Of a stretch of DNA of 64,000 nt, positions 35,501-42,524 are shown in pieces. Each line of letters begins with the position of its first letter. Position 1 is the first letter of the stretch. This DNA is from Coffea arabica (taxonomy: Eukaryota > Streptophyta > Magnoliopsida > Gentianales > Rubiaceae), in assembly GCF_036785885.1 (NCBI RefSeq), contig NC_092312.1:16944001-17008000 (forward strand). Direction: 5' to 3'. The notes beneath the pieces were generated by a model. The model ran no database searches and had not been told where the DNA came from. It saw only the letters and a list, made by a program, of their open reading frames with translations. Both the position numbers and the translations under genes were made by a program.

Positions 35501-37432
35501 TTTCACAATTCTTCGGACAAATGCATCAATTCGACTGACTATGAGAACCAGTAAAACAAGCAGAATGTAATTTACTGCGTACCATCTTAAATTAGCATCC
35601 AAGATTTCCAGGAAGGCCTGAATATAATGGATTTTACTTCAGTTATTACATACAGAAAATGATATAATCATAGGGGCGAAGGATTTGATATCTTTGTTGC
35701 TGACCTAAAGATTTCAGACACCCAACAGACTCATGTTCGTGTGATAAGCTTCCCCAAGGTCAAAACGCAACACTCCCACCCTGGTTTACCTCATATAATC
35801 AGCCCTGGAAAAGGTAAAATAAGCAGGGAAATCAGAGCTTACCTTATTCGACCTGCACAGCGAAGATGCTCTACCGTCGGTTGCTTTTTGGAGCTGAAGA
35901 CCCGCCGTGGTTAAGTGTCTCAATCGTAGGAAAAGGGCTGTGATCGCGGCGTAAATGGGCTCAGATTCACGTCATTGGTTGCAGATCCGGTGAAATTTTG
36001 CAGATCTTGAATCCACTATGGTTTGCTTGTTTTTTTCAAGAGAAGCGGCTAGAATGTTTGCTTGTTTGGGAAAGTGATATGAGGGTTGAATGGGTGTCAA
36101 CTGTCAACGATAGATGCAGTCCGAGAACAAGTCTTTTGGCAATTTTTGTCAAAACGACGTAGTTTTGTCATTTTTTAACTGTAGACTTTATTGTAACCAA
36201 AATACAATTAGTGGTTGTTTTTGAAAGACAAAAACAGTTTTAGCAAAAATTGACAATCCAAACGGAGCAATAATTGCTAAACATGTTTTGGCGTCTATGC
36301 CTTCTATCTGCTCAGATGGAGAACCTGAATTATAAGAAGAGGACTACAGAACTAGATGCAGAAGTAAAGAAGTTGTCCGGCCAGCAAAATCTCCAACAGC
36401 GAATCCATCATCATGCTAAAATCAAGGCAAGCTTTTTTGTTTTTCCTTTCTACAGAACCAGATGGAATTATTTTTATTCTCAGATTGATCTTTACAACAT
36501 ATCAATTGATCTTCTTAAGAAAACAATGCCCTATCATCTGTGCAATCAATTGAGAATCTGCAATTTCTTGTTAACTGTAACAGGAAGAAAACAATATATT
36601 GAAGAGGCAGAACGATGAACTTAGTGTGAAGTTGAGAAAATCAGAGGCTTTGCTTTCAAGGGTGAAGCAAGAGCTGGCTCAGTTTCGCATAGCTGATGGG
36701 AGAAGTCCCTGCATCAACTTTGATGAGGAGCAACGGTTAAACGACAAGTTGATGGTTAGTCCTACATGAGAGCCATATTTAGCCTCAAGGAATATGACTT
36801 TTGCATCAGTGTATTTTGAGAGGCATGATATTGTGATGGTACAATTGTGATGAAGTTGATCATTTCTTCATAGGAAACTGAGACAGAGAGATTCCAATTG
36901 GCACAGGAGTTAGTCAGCCTATGTACCAGCATACTAAAGGTCAGAATTAGGAGAGACTCAAGAACCTCATTCCGTTATACTTTGACGTTCCTTTTCACAG
37001 GAGAACCTTGCTTAAAAGTTGATAAGTGCTCATGAACCCCTGTAGCGTATCTTATTTGAACCAAATGTGCAGGCTGCTGGGATAACAAGGCCAAAGTCTG
37101 AAGTAAATCTGGCGGTGGCTGAAGAAGCGCTTGATCAGCTCAAGAATAGGGTCAATGCCCTAGAAACAGAATTAGAAGACGTGAAATTGAAGGTAGATTG
37201 AAATCATGTTACATTTTTAAACTAATTAAAGAGGGATTTCAATGTTAACATCTGTTATATGGCCATATAATGGCATCCAAAATCTAAGATGTCATTAGTT
37301 TCTCCTTTTCAGAATAGAATGAACAAAGAAAGGATCAGATTGTCTGAGCTCATGCCAGAAACCTCCACTCCGTTCAGCTCACGAACAGACCCCCGCCAAC
37401 AACCGACACTGCTTTCTGCTTTTGACCGATAA
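11551..37432 (+). CDS. POK2: KIN-12 class kinesin, phragmoplast-orienting kinesin (POK2-like), 37 exons
   Basis: Exons join without phase conflict to about 2,920 residues: 11551-11889, 12011-12166, 12260-12343, 12967-13086, 13184-13297, 13389-13481, 13553-13713, 17644-17718, 17812-17899, 17979-18037, 18132-18195, 18302-18367, 18443-18619, 19087-19191, 19336-19571, 19671-19740, 19827-19892, 20032-20076, 20159-20238, 20305-20395, 20959-22665, 22794-23243, 23567-26326, 26425-26532, 26606-26727, 26805-26892, 27029-27103, 27193-27435, 27528-27626, 27761-27823, 27908-27966, 28052-28163, 36316-36426, 36584-36754, 36874-36939, 37073-37192, 37313-37432. The motor domain near the N-terminus has the P-loop [11 protein letters not shown] (split by an intron), switch [10 protein letters not shown] and switch [11 protein letters not shown]. 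The remainder is almost entirely coiled coil, including a 2.76-kb exon. Motor text and length fit the POK1/POK2 branch, which in Arabidopsis marks the cortical division zone and guides the phragmoplast; POK2 is the better fit by size. Two introns hold whole transposons. Confidence 0.92.
13751..13897 (+). repeat. 5' LTR of copia element 2
   Basis: This 147-bp LTR starts TGTTAGGAGA and ends CCTGTTGACA. It contains CTATAAATAC near 13830, a TATA-like box. It matches the 3' LTR except for one G/A difference. Confidence 0.95.
13898..13909 (+). promoter_or_regulatory. Primer-binding site of copia element 2
   Basis: TGGTATCAGAGC follows the 5' LTR directly. This is the standard site complementary to the 3' end of plant initiator tRNA-Met. 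Confidence 0.9.
13947..14054 (+). repeat. ACTGTTCA short tandem array in the copia-2 leader
   Basis: Eight copies of ACTGTTCA(C/T) start at 13947, 13961, 13976, 13989, 14001, 14016, 14031 and 14046, giving a period of 12-15 bp. The spacers are variable and GC-rich. The array occupies most of the leader between the primer-binding site and pol, so it survives beside the missing gag. Confidence 0.85.
14093..17428 (+). CDS. Pol polyprotein of copia element 2, intact (1,111 residues)
   Basis: One uninterrupted frame runs the whole length. The first ~75 residues match only the region after the zinc knuckle of gag ([10 protein letters not shown]). Protease follows ([13 protein letters not shown], near residue 65). 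Next come the GAG-pre-integrase zinc region (CRLGHPS with [10 protein letters not shown]), the integrase catalytic Asp, Asp and Glu in [15 protein letters not shown] and QQNGVAERK, reverse transcriptase ([12 protein letters not shown] and YVDDIVITG), and RNase H ([20 protein letters not shown]). All catalytic residues looked for are present. The first Met at 14093 may not be the true initiation site, because the upstream gag is deleted and translation would normally begin in gag. Confidence 0.92.
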   Translation: MLFGMVERFVNTVITDQVESSSSTHGSQKTVTISEEDYVKFLQYQSTNHASLPSASLAQKGNDPWIIDSGATDHMSGTSKIFSNFQESTPFPHVTLADGSTTKVKGLGTVEINPSLPLSSVLYVPNLPFNLMSVSKLTKFLQCTVTFSPDSVVIQDLKTKRMIGGGHEHNGLYFLNFNGPIACPATVSPLEIHCRLGHPSLQNLKKLVPTLNQLSSLECESCQLGKHHRVSFAPRVNKRVSEPFLLVHSDVWGPSRVTSKLGFKYFVVFVDDFSRVTWLYLMKDRSELYSIFCAFVTEIKNQFGVPVRILRSDNAKEYFSTPFNTFMTKSGIIHQSSCPHTPQQNGVAERKIGHLIEIARTLLLHMNVPKQFWSDAILTACYLINRMPSNILGGQLPHSILFPHESVFKLPPRIFGCVCFVHQFAPGVDKLDSRAIKCIFLGYTRAQKGYRCYSPVLNRFFTCADVTFFESTPYFIKQSMSCELDQCPSFSSPVLPVPSPLLPELSSPPDSIARLSRPHLQVYSRRSMVEKVPDMPRTSPINSQSSNPGMTPSSELDLPIALRKGKRHCTSHPISNFVSYSRLSMSYSSFVASLDSISIPKSITYALNHPGWRLAMQEEMSALEQNGTWDLVPRPSGKPVVGCKWVYTIKVQPNGSIDRLKARLVARGFTQVYGVDYLETFSPVAKITSVRLLISLAATYNWPLHQLDVKNAFLHGDLEEEVYMEQPPGFVVQGENPRLVCRLKKSLYGLKQSPRAWFGRFSSVVMEFGLTRCGVDHSVFYRHSNAGKILLVVYVDDIVITGDDVVGIQKLKSNLQANFQTKDLGHLQYFLGIEVARSKYGIYLCQRKYVLDMLSEVGMLGCRPVDTPMDPNVKLAGDQGALLDDPKQYRRLVGKLNYLTVTRPDISFAVSVVSQFLDTPRTSHWDAVIRILRYLKNAPGKGLLYQNHGHNDIEGYSDADWAGSASDRRSTTGYCVFVGGNLVSWKSKKQTVVSRSSAESEYRAMAHTVCELVWVKSMLLELGFEHKQPMNLVCDNQAAVHIASNPVFHERTKHIEVDCHFIREKLLDGVIKTSHVPSVDQLADVFTKSLGGSRVKYICNKLGAYDIYAPT
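17427..17435 (+). promoter_or_regulatory. Polypurine tract of copia element 2
   Basis: GAGGGGGAG sits immediately before the 3' LTR, overlapping the end of pol. Confidence 0.75.
17436..17582 (+). repeat. 3' LTR of copia element 2
   Basis: A 147-bp copy, identical to the 5' LTR except for one base. It is followed by the duplication ATTTA at 17583-17587. Confidence 0.95.
28219..28233 (+). repeat. Left terminal inverted repeat of the Harbinger element
   Basis: GGCTCCGTTTGGATT, preceded by ATA. The inverse of 36255-36269 with one mismatch, at the first base. Subterminal GTTTTTGAAAAACA-type palindromes continue to about 28378 and may be transposase-binding sites. Confidence 0.8.
28517..29900 (-). 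CDS. PIF/Harbinger transposase (HARBI1-like DDE nuclease), 3 exons
   Basis: Minus-strand exons 29900-29361, 29276-29045 and 28965-28517 join in frame to 406 residues with GT-AG introns. The N-terminal acidic region and helix-turn-helix part ([17 protein letters not shown]) lie in exon 1. The DDE catalytic core follows: [11 protein letters not shown] (first Asp) and [11 protein letters not shown] (second Asp region) in exon 2, and [15 protein letters not shown] (Glu) in exon 3, with YYAVDAAY between. The glutamate and both aspartates are present and no stop or frameshift was found. The protein would cut and rejoin the element ends together with ORF1. It is antisense to the kinesin gene in which it lies, so its transcripts would not be fused to kinesin mRNA. 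Confidence 0.9.
30050..30800 (+). repeat. Short tandem and dispersed repeats inside the Harbinger element
   Basis: Three kinds of repeat lie between the two transposon genes. At 30060-30180 there are degenerate copies of AAGAGGATAAGTTCTTG / GATTGGTTTGTAAG. At 30480-30640 there are three copies of a unit containing GAAATGGACATCCATTTC followed by AGCGGATGTTGA; its core, AAATGGA-CA-TCCATTT, is a perfect inverted repeat. At 30655-30790 there are TAGA and TTTATTC microsatellites. No open frame of note is present. Confidence 0.8.
31506..32588 (-). CDS. Harbinger ORF1, Myb/SANT-like DNA-binding protein, 2 exons
   Basis: Minus-strand exons 32588-32259 and 32156-31506 join in frame to 326 residues. 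The N-terminal half has the Myb/SANT-like fold typical of Harbinger ORF1 proteins (aromatic residues in [18 protein letters not shown], then [16 protein letters not shown] and NPKYGKF). The middle is a basic, Ser/Lys/Gly-rich linker ([14 protein letters not shown]). A C-terminal helical part ([10 protein letters not shown]-like region, residues about 270-300) and a proline run PPPPPPF close the protein. In studied PIF/Harbinger systems ORF1 binds the element ends and brings the transposase into the nucleus. I start at the ATG at 32588; an in-frame upstream Met at 32669 exists but adds non-family sequence. Confidence 0.85.
32589..33680. other. Non-gene stretch of the Harbinger element with a possible LINE-like scrap
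   Basis: No intact gene. Two minus-strand fragments (33062-32850 and 33322-33131) translate to text faintly like the C-terminal region of plant LINE polyproteins (for example [19 protein letters not shown]), which may be a decayed insertion. A 29-bp segment starting AGCAAATCAGCACTG occurs twice, at 32887 and 33481. Confidence 0.35.
33726..33969 (-). other. Two exon-like segments in the Harbinger element, unrecognised
   Basis: On the minus strand, a clean acceptor (pyrimidine tract ending TTATACAG) precedes 33969-33900. That segment ends with a GT donor and joins in frame to 33817-33726, which has its own acceptor (GACACAG) and donor. Reading from the ATG inside the first segment gives [10 protein letters not shown] joined to [16 protein letters not shown] and [15 protein letters not shown]. 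An alternative frame upstream gives [10 protein letters not shown] then a stop. The good splice signals and phase match suggest real exons, either of a captured host gene or of a 5' leader of ORF1. The family is not recognised. Confidence 0.35.
33970..35470. other. Non-coding stretch of the Harbinger element
   Basis: About 1.5 kb without a supportable gene. It could be intron, or a 3' flank of the exon-like segments on either side. An 18-bp motif, TATAATCTGAACGATTCT, occurs twice, near 35180 and 35263. Confidence 0.45.
35471..35971 (-). other. Two-exon membrane-protein-like fragment carried by the Harbinger element
   Basis: On the minus strand 35971-35843 is open, ends at a GTAAGC donor, and joins in frame to 35617-35471, which ends in TAG. 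The joined frame gives 91 residues: an amphipathic part ([18 protein letters not shown]), a Ser/Lys stretch across the junction, then a hydrophobic span [19 protein letters not shown] likely to cross a membrane, and a basic tail. The hydrophobic block preceded by ANL and followed by basic residues is loosely like the first membrane segment of PRA1-family proteins, but that is only a guess. No ATG begins the frame (it starts after a TGA at 35972-35974), so this is probably a 5'-truncated captured gene piece or part of a longer unseen gene. Confidence 0.4.
36255..36269 (-). repeat. Right terminal inverted repeat of the Harbinger element
   Basis: Read on the minus strand it is TGCTCCGTTTGGATT. 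It is followed on the plus strand by the target repeat ATA (36270-36272), then 43 bp of residual kinesin intron up to the exon at 36316. Confidence 0.8.
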
Positions 37433-38408
37433 TTCCAATTGCTGGTTTGGATGGAACATTACTGTTAGCTGCGTGCTAGCATTTCTTCATGTTGTACATA
37501 GGGCTATCAACACTATTCAGTTTGTTTGTGCACATAAATACTCTCATATATATATATATAGCTTAGTACATATGAGAACCCAATGAAATTGTTGTTTGTA
37601 CCTACTTTGTTTTCTTCAATAATCTGTTTCTCTCGTCATAAATATTATGCACCGAAAAGATATCAGTTGCGCAATGACTTTTGTTGATTTTGTTTGTCGA
37701 AAAGATAACAAATTTGTTTGTTGTTGTAGATTTTGGGTGAAGAAAATGTTCCAGGTTCATATATCTACTTATAGGACAAAGAATTCAGATTTCTTGTAAG
37801 AGTTGTTTCTTTACGCGAGTTCCGATTACACGCATGAACCGAATATCTCTCCAACAGATTCGCTAAAAGTAAGAACGTATTTTAGAGAAAGTTCTCTAGT
37901 TTCCCCGAAGATGAGGAATTTTGTCTTTTGGGGGGCTGCAAGAAAGAAACAAGCATCCAAGAAATTCGATGACTAGAAAAGAAACGATGGGCCTGTCTAG
38001 CCGATCCAACTGCACCACTAGCCGATCTCTGGCCTGTCTAAGTAAGAAAAGGTCAGCGCCCATTGCTTTACACAAACTCTCCCGAAGGCCGCCGCGTCCC
38101 GTCCCGTCCCGTCCCATCCCATCCCGTTAGTACTTTTTAAAGCCCTTGTTGGTCCCCACAAAGGCCAATCTATAAAATAATCATTTACTCATACGAATGA
38201 TCAACGGTTAGTATTCCTCTGTCACAGCCCAAGATTGGAAAATATCTGTGACGCTAAAAATAAATATCTCATCCTTATCCATTGCTTTCTTCTTCCACCG
38301 TGGTCCTTAGCATTATTGGACCTTGAAAGCCTATAAAATAATCAATTGAAAAAGTGTTTCCCTTGTTTAATGGCCCTTTGAGTCTTATCTAAAATCACAG
38401 TAGCAGCA
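37433..38408. other. Intergenic: kinesin 3' region and upstream of the CBP1-like gene
   Basis: The kinesin 3' UTR probably ends within about 200 bp; AATGAAAT near 37583 could serve as a weak polyadenylation signal. A short CCCGT/CCCAT pentanucleotide repeat lies at 38096-38127, and a (TA)n run near 37546-37560. No gene is visible. Confidence 0.5.
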
Positions 38409-39925
38409 ATGCCACTGCAATCGCTCCCTCTCACATCTTCATTATCTTCTTCTTCGCTTCTTCTTGAATCTAATCATTCTTCAAGATCAAGGTCTGGTTT
38501 AAATTCGACAGTTTGTTGCTCTTCATCTTCCAGAAACAATTCTTATATACCAAAGCTCGAACCGTTCAGTAGAACCAAGTTTGAACGTGGCTTAAAAGAC
38601 CCTCCTTTGATTGAAAAATCCGAAAACCAGCTTGCGGGTATGATTCTTCGGTTCTAGTTTTTTCTTTGAAAGCCTCTTTGTTGCATGGGATTGCAATTAA
38701 GGGTTGTAATTTGTTGCAAGCCCATGTTTTTGGTTGGCATTTGCATATGCGGTAATTGAGTTTTTCATGAAAAGCATGTAGTTTTTCAAGTTTTATCACT
38801 AAATACTTTTTCCTTGGATTCATCAAGCAAAGATTGCTAGTCTGGATGAATCCCAAGTTGATTCACTTTTTTGATAGGGGTTACTTGACTTTTTGATGAA
38901 AAGTTAGCGCAATTTCTTCTGTCCTGGTTTTTTTTTTTTTTAAATTCAGCTTATTCATTTGATCAAACAAAGTTTGTATTTTTACGTTTGTAGATTTGTT
39001 GCTCGACTGCCGTGAGTATTATGGTTTGGTTTGAGTTCTCCTCTGGTCTATCCAAACCACTAGTATTGCATTTTGTGGAACTATGAACTTGTAAATGCTG
39101 TATAATTGATACAAGCGGATGTCCTCCAATTAAGCCAAATTATTTTAGCCACAGATAATTACTATTAGTCATGGAATTTAATTGTTTCCTAATTTCTTTG
39201 TTTGTGTTTTTTTGTGTGTGTAGAGTACTGTTCAACTCTAGAAGGAGACGCTTCCTACAGCTGCTGGAAAGCATATTTTGAGCTCAAAGATCTTGAAGTA
39301 AGTTATGTATTTAATTTGAAGCATGAAACTGAAGAAAAATGAAAAGGTTCACAGCTTTGGTTTTGCTCGATAGTCCTAATTTATTTGTATTGCTTGTAAA
39401 ATAGAGGAGTTGTAACTGTTTTGATTCTTTCATCTGTTGATGATGTATTTCAAACTGAAAGAAATCCATAAGGACGGACCATCCTATTGTAGTGCAGTGC
39501 AACTAACAGCTTAAATCAGAATGTTGTAGTGATTGCTTAATAATTAACACTGTGCAACGGAAGTAGAAGCCATAATTTGTGTTGGGTTCTCCCCTGCTGA
39601 TTTCTTGGAGTCTGTGCAGAAAGAGGCATCAAAGGAAGAGATAGAGAGGCTGATAATTGAAGCCGGTGGAGCGAAATCTCTGATTGGCTGCTTACACGGA
39701 ATTGCAGAGATTCACAAAGCCAAAAAGGGGCTCCACAAATCTGAGAAGAACTCAAATTCTGAGCAAACAGGGACATGGGCTCGTCCAGTCCCTGATGGAT
39801 TGCCAAAGTCAAGGGAAGAACTTGAAGAAGAAGAGAGAGCCAGAATGCCTGATTCACCCTTCACCAGATTGCTCAGGACAAAGGGAACATGCCCTGCTTG
39901 GTACACCCCTGCACCTGATTACTAG
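38409..39925 (+). CDS. CBP1: CCG-binding protein 1-like (MEE14-like) small protein, 3 exons
   Basis: Exons 38409-38637, 39224-39297 and 39620-39925 join in frame to 202 residues, with GT-AG introns. The first ~45 residues are Ser/Leu-rich and poor in acidic residues, like a plastid transit peptide. The conserved part follows: PKLEPFSRTKFERGLKDPPL, LAEYCSTLEGDASYSCW, AKSLIGCLHGIAEI and the C-terminal SPFTRLLRTKGTCPAWYTPA. I recognise these blocks as those of Arabidopsis CCG-BINDING PROTEIN 1 (MEE14), reported in relation to pollen-tube guidance through the central cell; its biochemical activity is not clear to me. The naming is from memory of the family. The family call is fairly sure and the function transfer is less so. 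Confidence 0.78.
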
Positions 39926-40095
39926 ATGTTGAGCTCAAAAAGTCATCCGTGGCTTTCGTAGTAGACATTGCAGGTGTTGTGTGAGTACGAATAAAAGCTA
40001 GTGTTGGTATTGTTGTACATACCCTACATACGGTCCATCCAAGACTTCTCTATTGTTTGGGCTTGTTTGCAAGATTGCAATATATGGCTACTCTG

Positions 40096-40129
<34 letters not shown>

Positions 40130-40693
40130 ATAATAATTTCAGATAGTTTGAGTGAAATGAAGGTTCATTTTGCTTTGTGATATTTGACTTGGTACTCTGT
40201 TAGCGCTACGCTATCCCATGCAAAGCACATGTGTACGCGTACATAAATAGTAATTTTGTTCAGGGTTAGCAGCAAATAACTAGTAATACACTACAATCAT
40301 AAAAAAGAAAATTGAAAGAAGAAAAAAAAGGAGAGACTAATGCTAATAGATCGAGAGAGAACTCACAGAAGGGAAAACCTGCTCTAATCAACCCAGGAAT
40401 GACTCTTCTTAGTCGGGACCCCCAAGGGCCGCAAGAGGGGTTCTTGGGCCAGATGCATCTGGGGTAGAAGTATTCTACTTAATGGCCCTTAGGCCCTTCA
40501 CCTGTACCCCCAAAAAAAAAAAAATGTGCTGGCTCCACACTCTCTTGTAACATAATTTTTTTTTTTTTGGTCTTAGTAGGGGTCTCAACATTCTTTTTCC
40601 TGTAAATATGAATTTTTTGTGTTAATAAACTTCCTTCTTTTTTTTTTTTCAACCGTAAACGAGAGGTTTCGAAACTAAAACTTCTCACTTACA
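39926..40693. other. Intergenic with (TA)n microsatellite
   Basis: This is the 3' flank of the CBP1-like gene. A (TA)n microsatellite lies at about 40098-40132. Poly-T and poly-A runs occur near 40510 and 40557-40568. No gene is visible. Confidence 0.5.
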
Positions 40694-40706
40694 CTAGGGG
40701 GGAGTG

Positions 40707-40723
40707 CCCGCGCATCGCGCGGG
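40707..40723. terminator. Helitron 3'-end hairpin
   Basis: Perfect 7-bp stem CCCGCGC / GCGCGGG with an ATC loop (plus strand), 9 bp inside the CTAG terminus. In Helitrons such a hairpin marks the transposition end. This is a transposition signal, not a transcription terminator with U-tract. Confidence 0.65.
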
Positions 40724-41203
40724 TGTTTGGTTTTTTTATCGAACAAACAATAGTACATTGTGAGAAGAAATAAAACTTAGTATGAAAAGATAAACGATAT
40801 AATCAATCAATTCACACAGCGTTACTATAAAACTGTATCAAATTGAAGGTCGTTGATAATGCAGAAAGGCAGAGCAACACAAAAAGCTAACCTTATTCCA
40901 GAATCTCCACCGAGAGCTCTTACTTGCTATTGCTGCAAACCTATAAAATTATAACCAACTCAGACCAATTGGGGTTAGGCAACGCGATAAGAGTCGCTAA
41001 TTGTAGGTACTAAGAACACACCGACAAAATTAAGGGAGGAACTGAAAAATTGGGGGGGTGAAATCTAACCTCACGCTGAACCACCAGGAGTAGCTGGGAC
41101 TGAAGAGCATTCTGAGCTGATTAGCATGAAGCCGGGTAGAATGATTTCAATTCTAAAATGCGAACAGGGAGAAACTGATAATCAACAGTTTAGGCATTAA
41201 CAT

Positions 41204-41901
41204 TAGGTGACAATTTCCGACACGACCTGAAAACATGATACAAATCTAACGCGAAATTAATGGATTTGGGTTGAGATTTCGCAGGTTCGGGTCAGAATCG
41301 GGTCGAACCTGATGGACCCGAAAAGAAAATGAGTCGAATTTGGGTCAACTCGTGAGTGACCTGATATGACCCGATAACTAGTTTTATGAATTAAAAAAAA
41401 TTTAATAAACATAAAAATTATTTTATCTAACTAAACTAAGTTATTCTTTTTTTCCAAAGCATTAATCACTTAGTCGTAAATGAATTTATTTAACTTTGTG
41501 AAGTTGAAATTATTATATTTGGACAAATAATGTATTATATTATTTTTTATTTTTATACAGTTTTAATTTATTTTATATTTGGTTTGGGATAAAACACTTT
41601 TATAGTGTTTTAATTTATTTTAGATTTGATTTGGGATTATTTATTTAAATTTTTATTACTTGATTATGTAATTAGTCTTGTACAAAATAAATTTTATTAG
41701 AAATTACAGTGATAAATTAATAAATAAAAATTAAGTTTCGAGTCATTTCGGGTTGACCCGCCAATTCGAAATTTTCGAATTCGTGTCAGGTATTCTAACC
41801 CATTTCGGGTTGGCGAGTCAGGTTTAGGTCAGCGGGTTTTCTGTTATACCCGAGTCTCAACCCGACCTGCCAACCCGAAACGGACCCGATTGCCACCCCT
41901 A
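41204..41901. mobile_element. hAT-type MITE nested in the Helitron
   Basis: The termini are TAGGTGACAAT (left) and, inverted, TAGGGGTGGCAAT (right). They are flanked by an 8-bp target duplication with one mismatch, ATTAACAT (41196-41203) and ATTAATAT (41902-41909). Internally it has repeated GGGTC / GACCCG motifs near both ends (CGGGTCAGAATCGGG; CATTTCGGGTTGGC) and an AT-rich middle. It has no coding capacity. An 8-bp duplication and TAGNG ends are hAT hallmarks. Confidence 0.7.
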
Positions 41902-42524
41902 ATTAATATACCAACGGTTGAGCAATTGAATTGGGTGTAACTAATGACGAAATAATAGGTAATTTCAGAGTTGATCTCAGAAACGATGAGACAAATCGTT
42001 GTAGACAAAGGCAAAAAGGGAAAACTTAACTCCTGAAACTGAAAGGGGATAAACTAACCAACGTTTGTGACTCATAAATACAGATTATAAATGATAGATA
42101 AATGGATTCCTACTATTGATAGAGAAATCGTTGGCTCATTTCCTAAATCCAATTGCCATTCAAACGCTTCAGACAAAGCAACATCTCAAACAGTTATTTG
42201 CGGCTGAAAAGGGAAATTATTGGTAGTTAAGGGATATTCCGGTAATTACACCAACACACAAGCATATATGGGTTGTACAAAATGCAAAAGTGGTTGCACA
42301 CTAATTAAACATTCCATCAATACCGAGATGGCTCATCAATAACAACTTTAAATGTATTAAAATAGGGTCATTTCAGTAAACATACCCAAATACATGTTTC
42401 CTTAACTTGTACCTAAAGATTTTAAACTAATACACAATATTTCACATTCCCAGAAAGCCCCCACCTATGCGGTTGAAATTCAACCTATTTTTTAACCAAA
42501 ACTCAATCGTATATAATATAAGGA

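Larger units (their letters stand above)
28219..36269 (-). mobile_element. PIF/Harbinger DNA transposon, apparently autonomous, in kinesin intron 32
   Basis: The termini are inverted copies of (G/T)GCTCCGTTTGGATT, at 28219-28233 and 36255-36269, flanked by the 3-bp direct repeat ATA (28216-28218 and 36270-36272). Both PIF/Harbinger genes are present in the same orientation: a DDE transposase (28517-29900) and a Myb/SANT-like ORF1 (31506-32588). Both are open after splicing. Next to the left end are several palindromic TGTTTTTCAAAAACA-type repeats, with similar motifs at the right end. At 8,051 bp the element is longer than I would expect; about 3.3 kb between ORF1 and the right end is not explained by the two genes. 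Removing the element leaves an intron of about 98 bp. Confidence 0.9.
40694..42524 (-). mobile_element. Candidate non-autonomous Helitron (1.8 kb)
   Basis: On the minus strand the left boundary shows the Helitron 3' signature: a GC hairpin with stem CCCGCGC / GCGCGGG (40707-40723), nine bases, then CTAG followed by T. A matching 5' start on the minus strand is TCCTTATATTATATACG at 42524, preceded by A, giving the expected insertion between A and T with no target duplication. No Rep/helicase gene is present, so the element would be non-autonomous. The 3' end is well supported by its form. The 5' end is the best local candidate and is less sure. A hAT-type MITE is nested inside. Confidence 0.6.

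Noticed and set aside
40098-40132. (TA)n tract as a regulatory TATA element
   Set aside because: A plain microsatellite in the 3' flank of a gene, with no gene start next to it.
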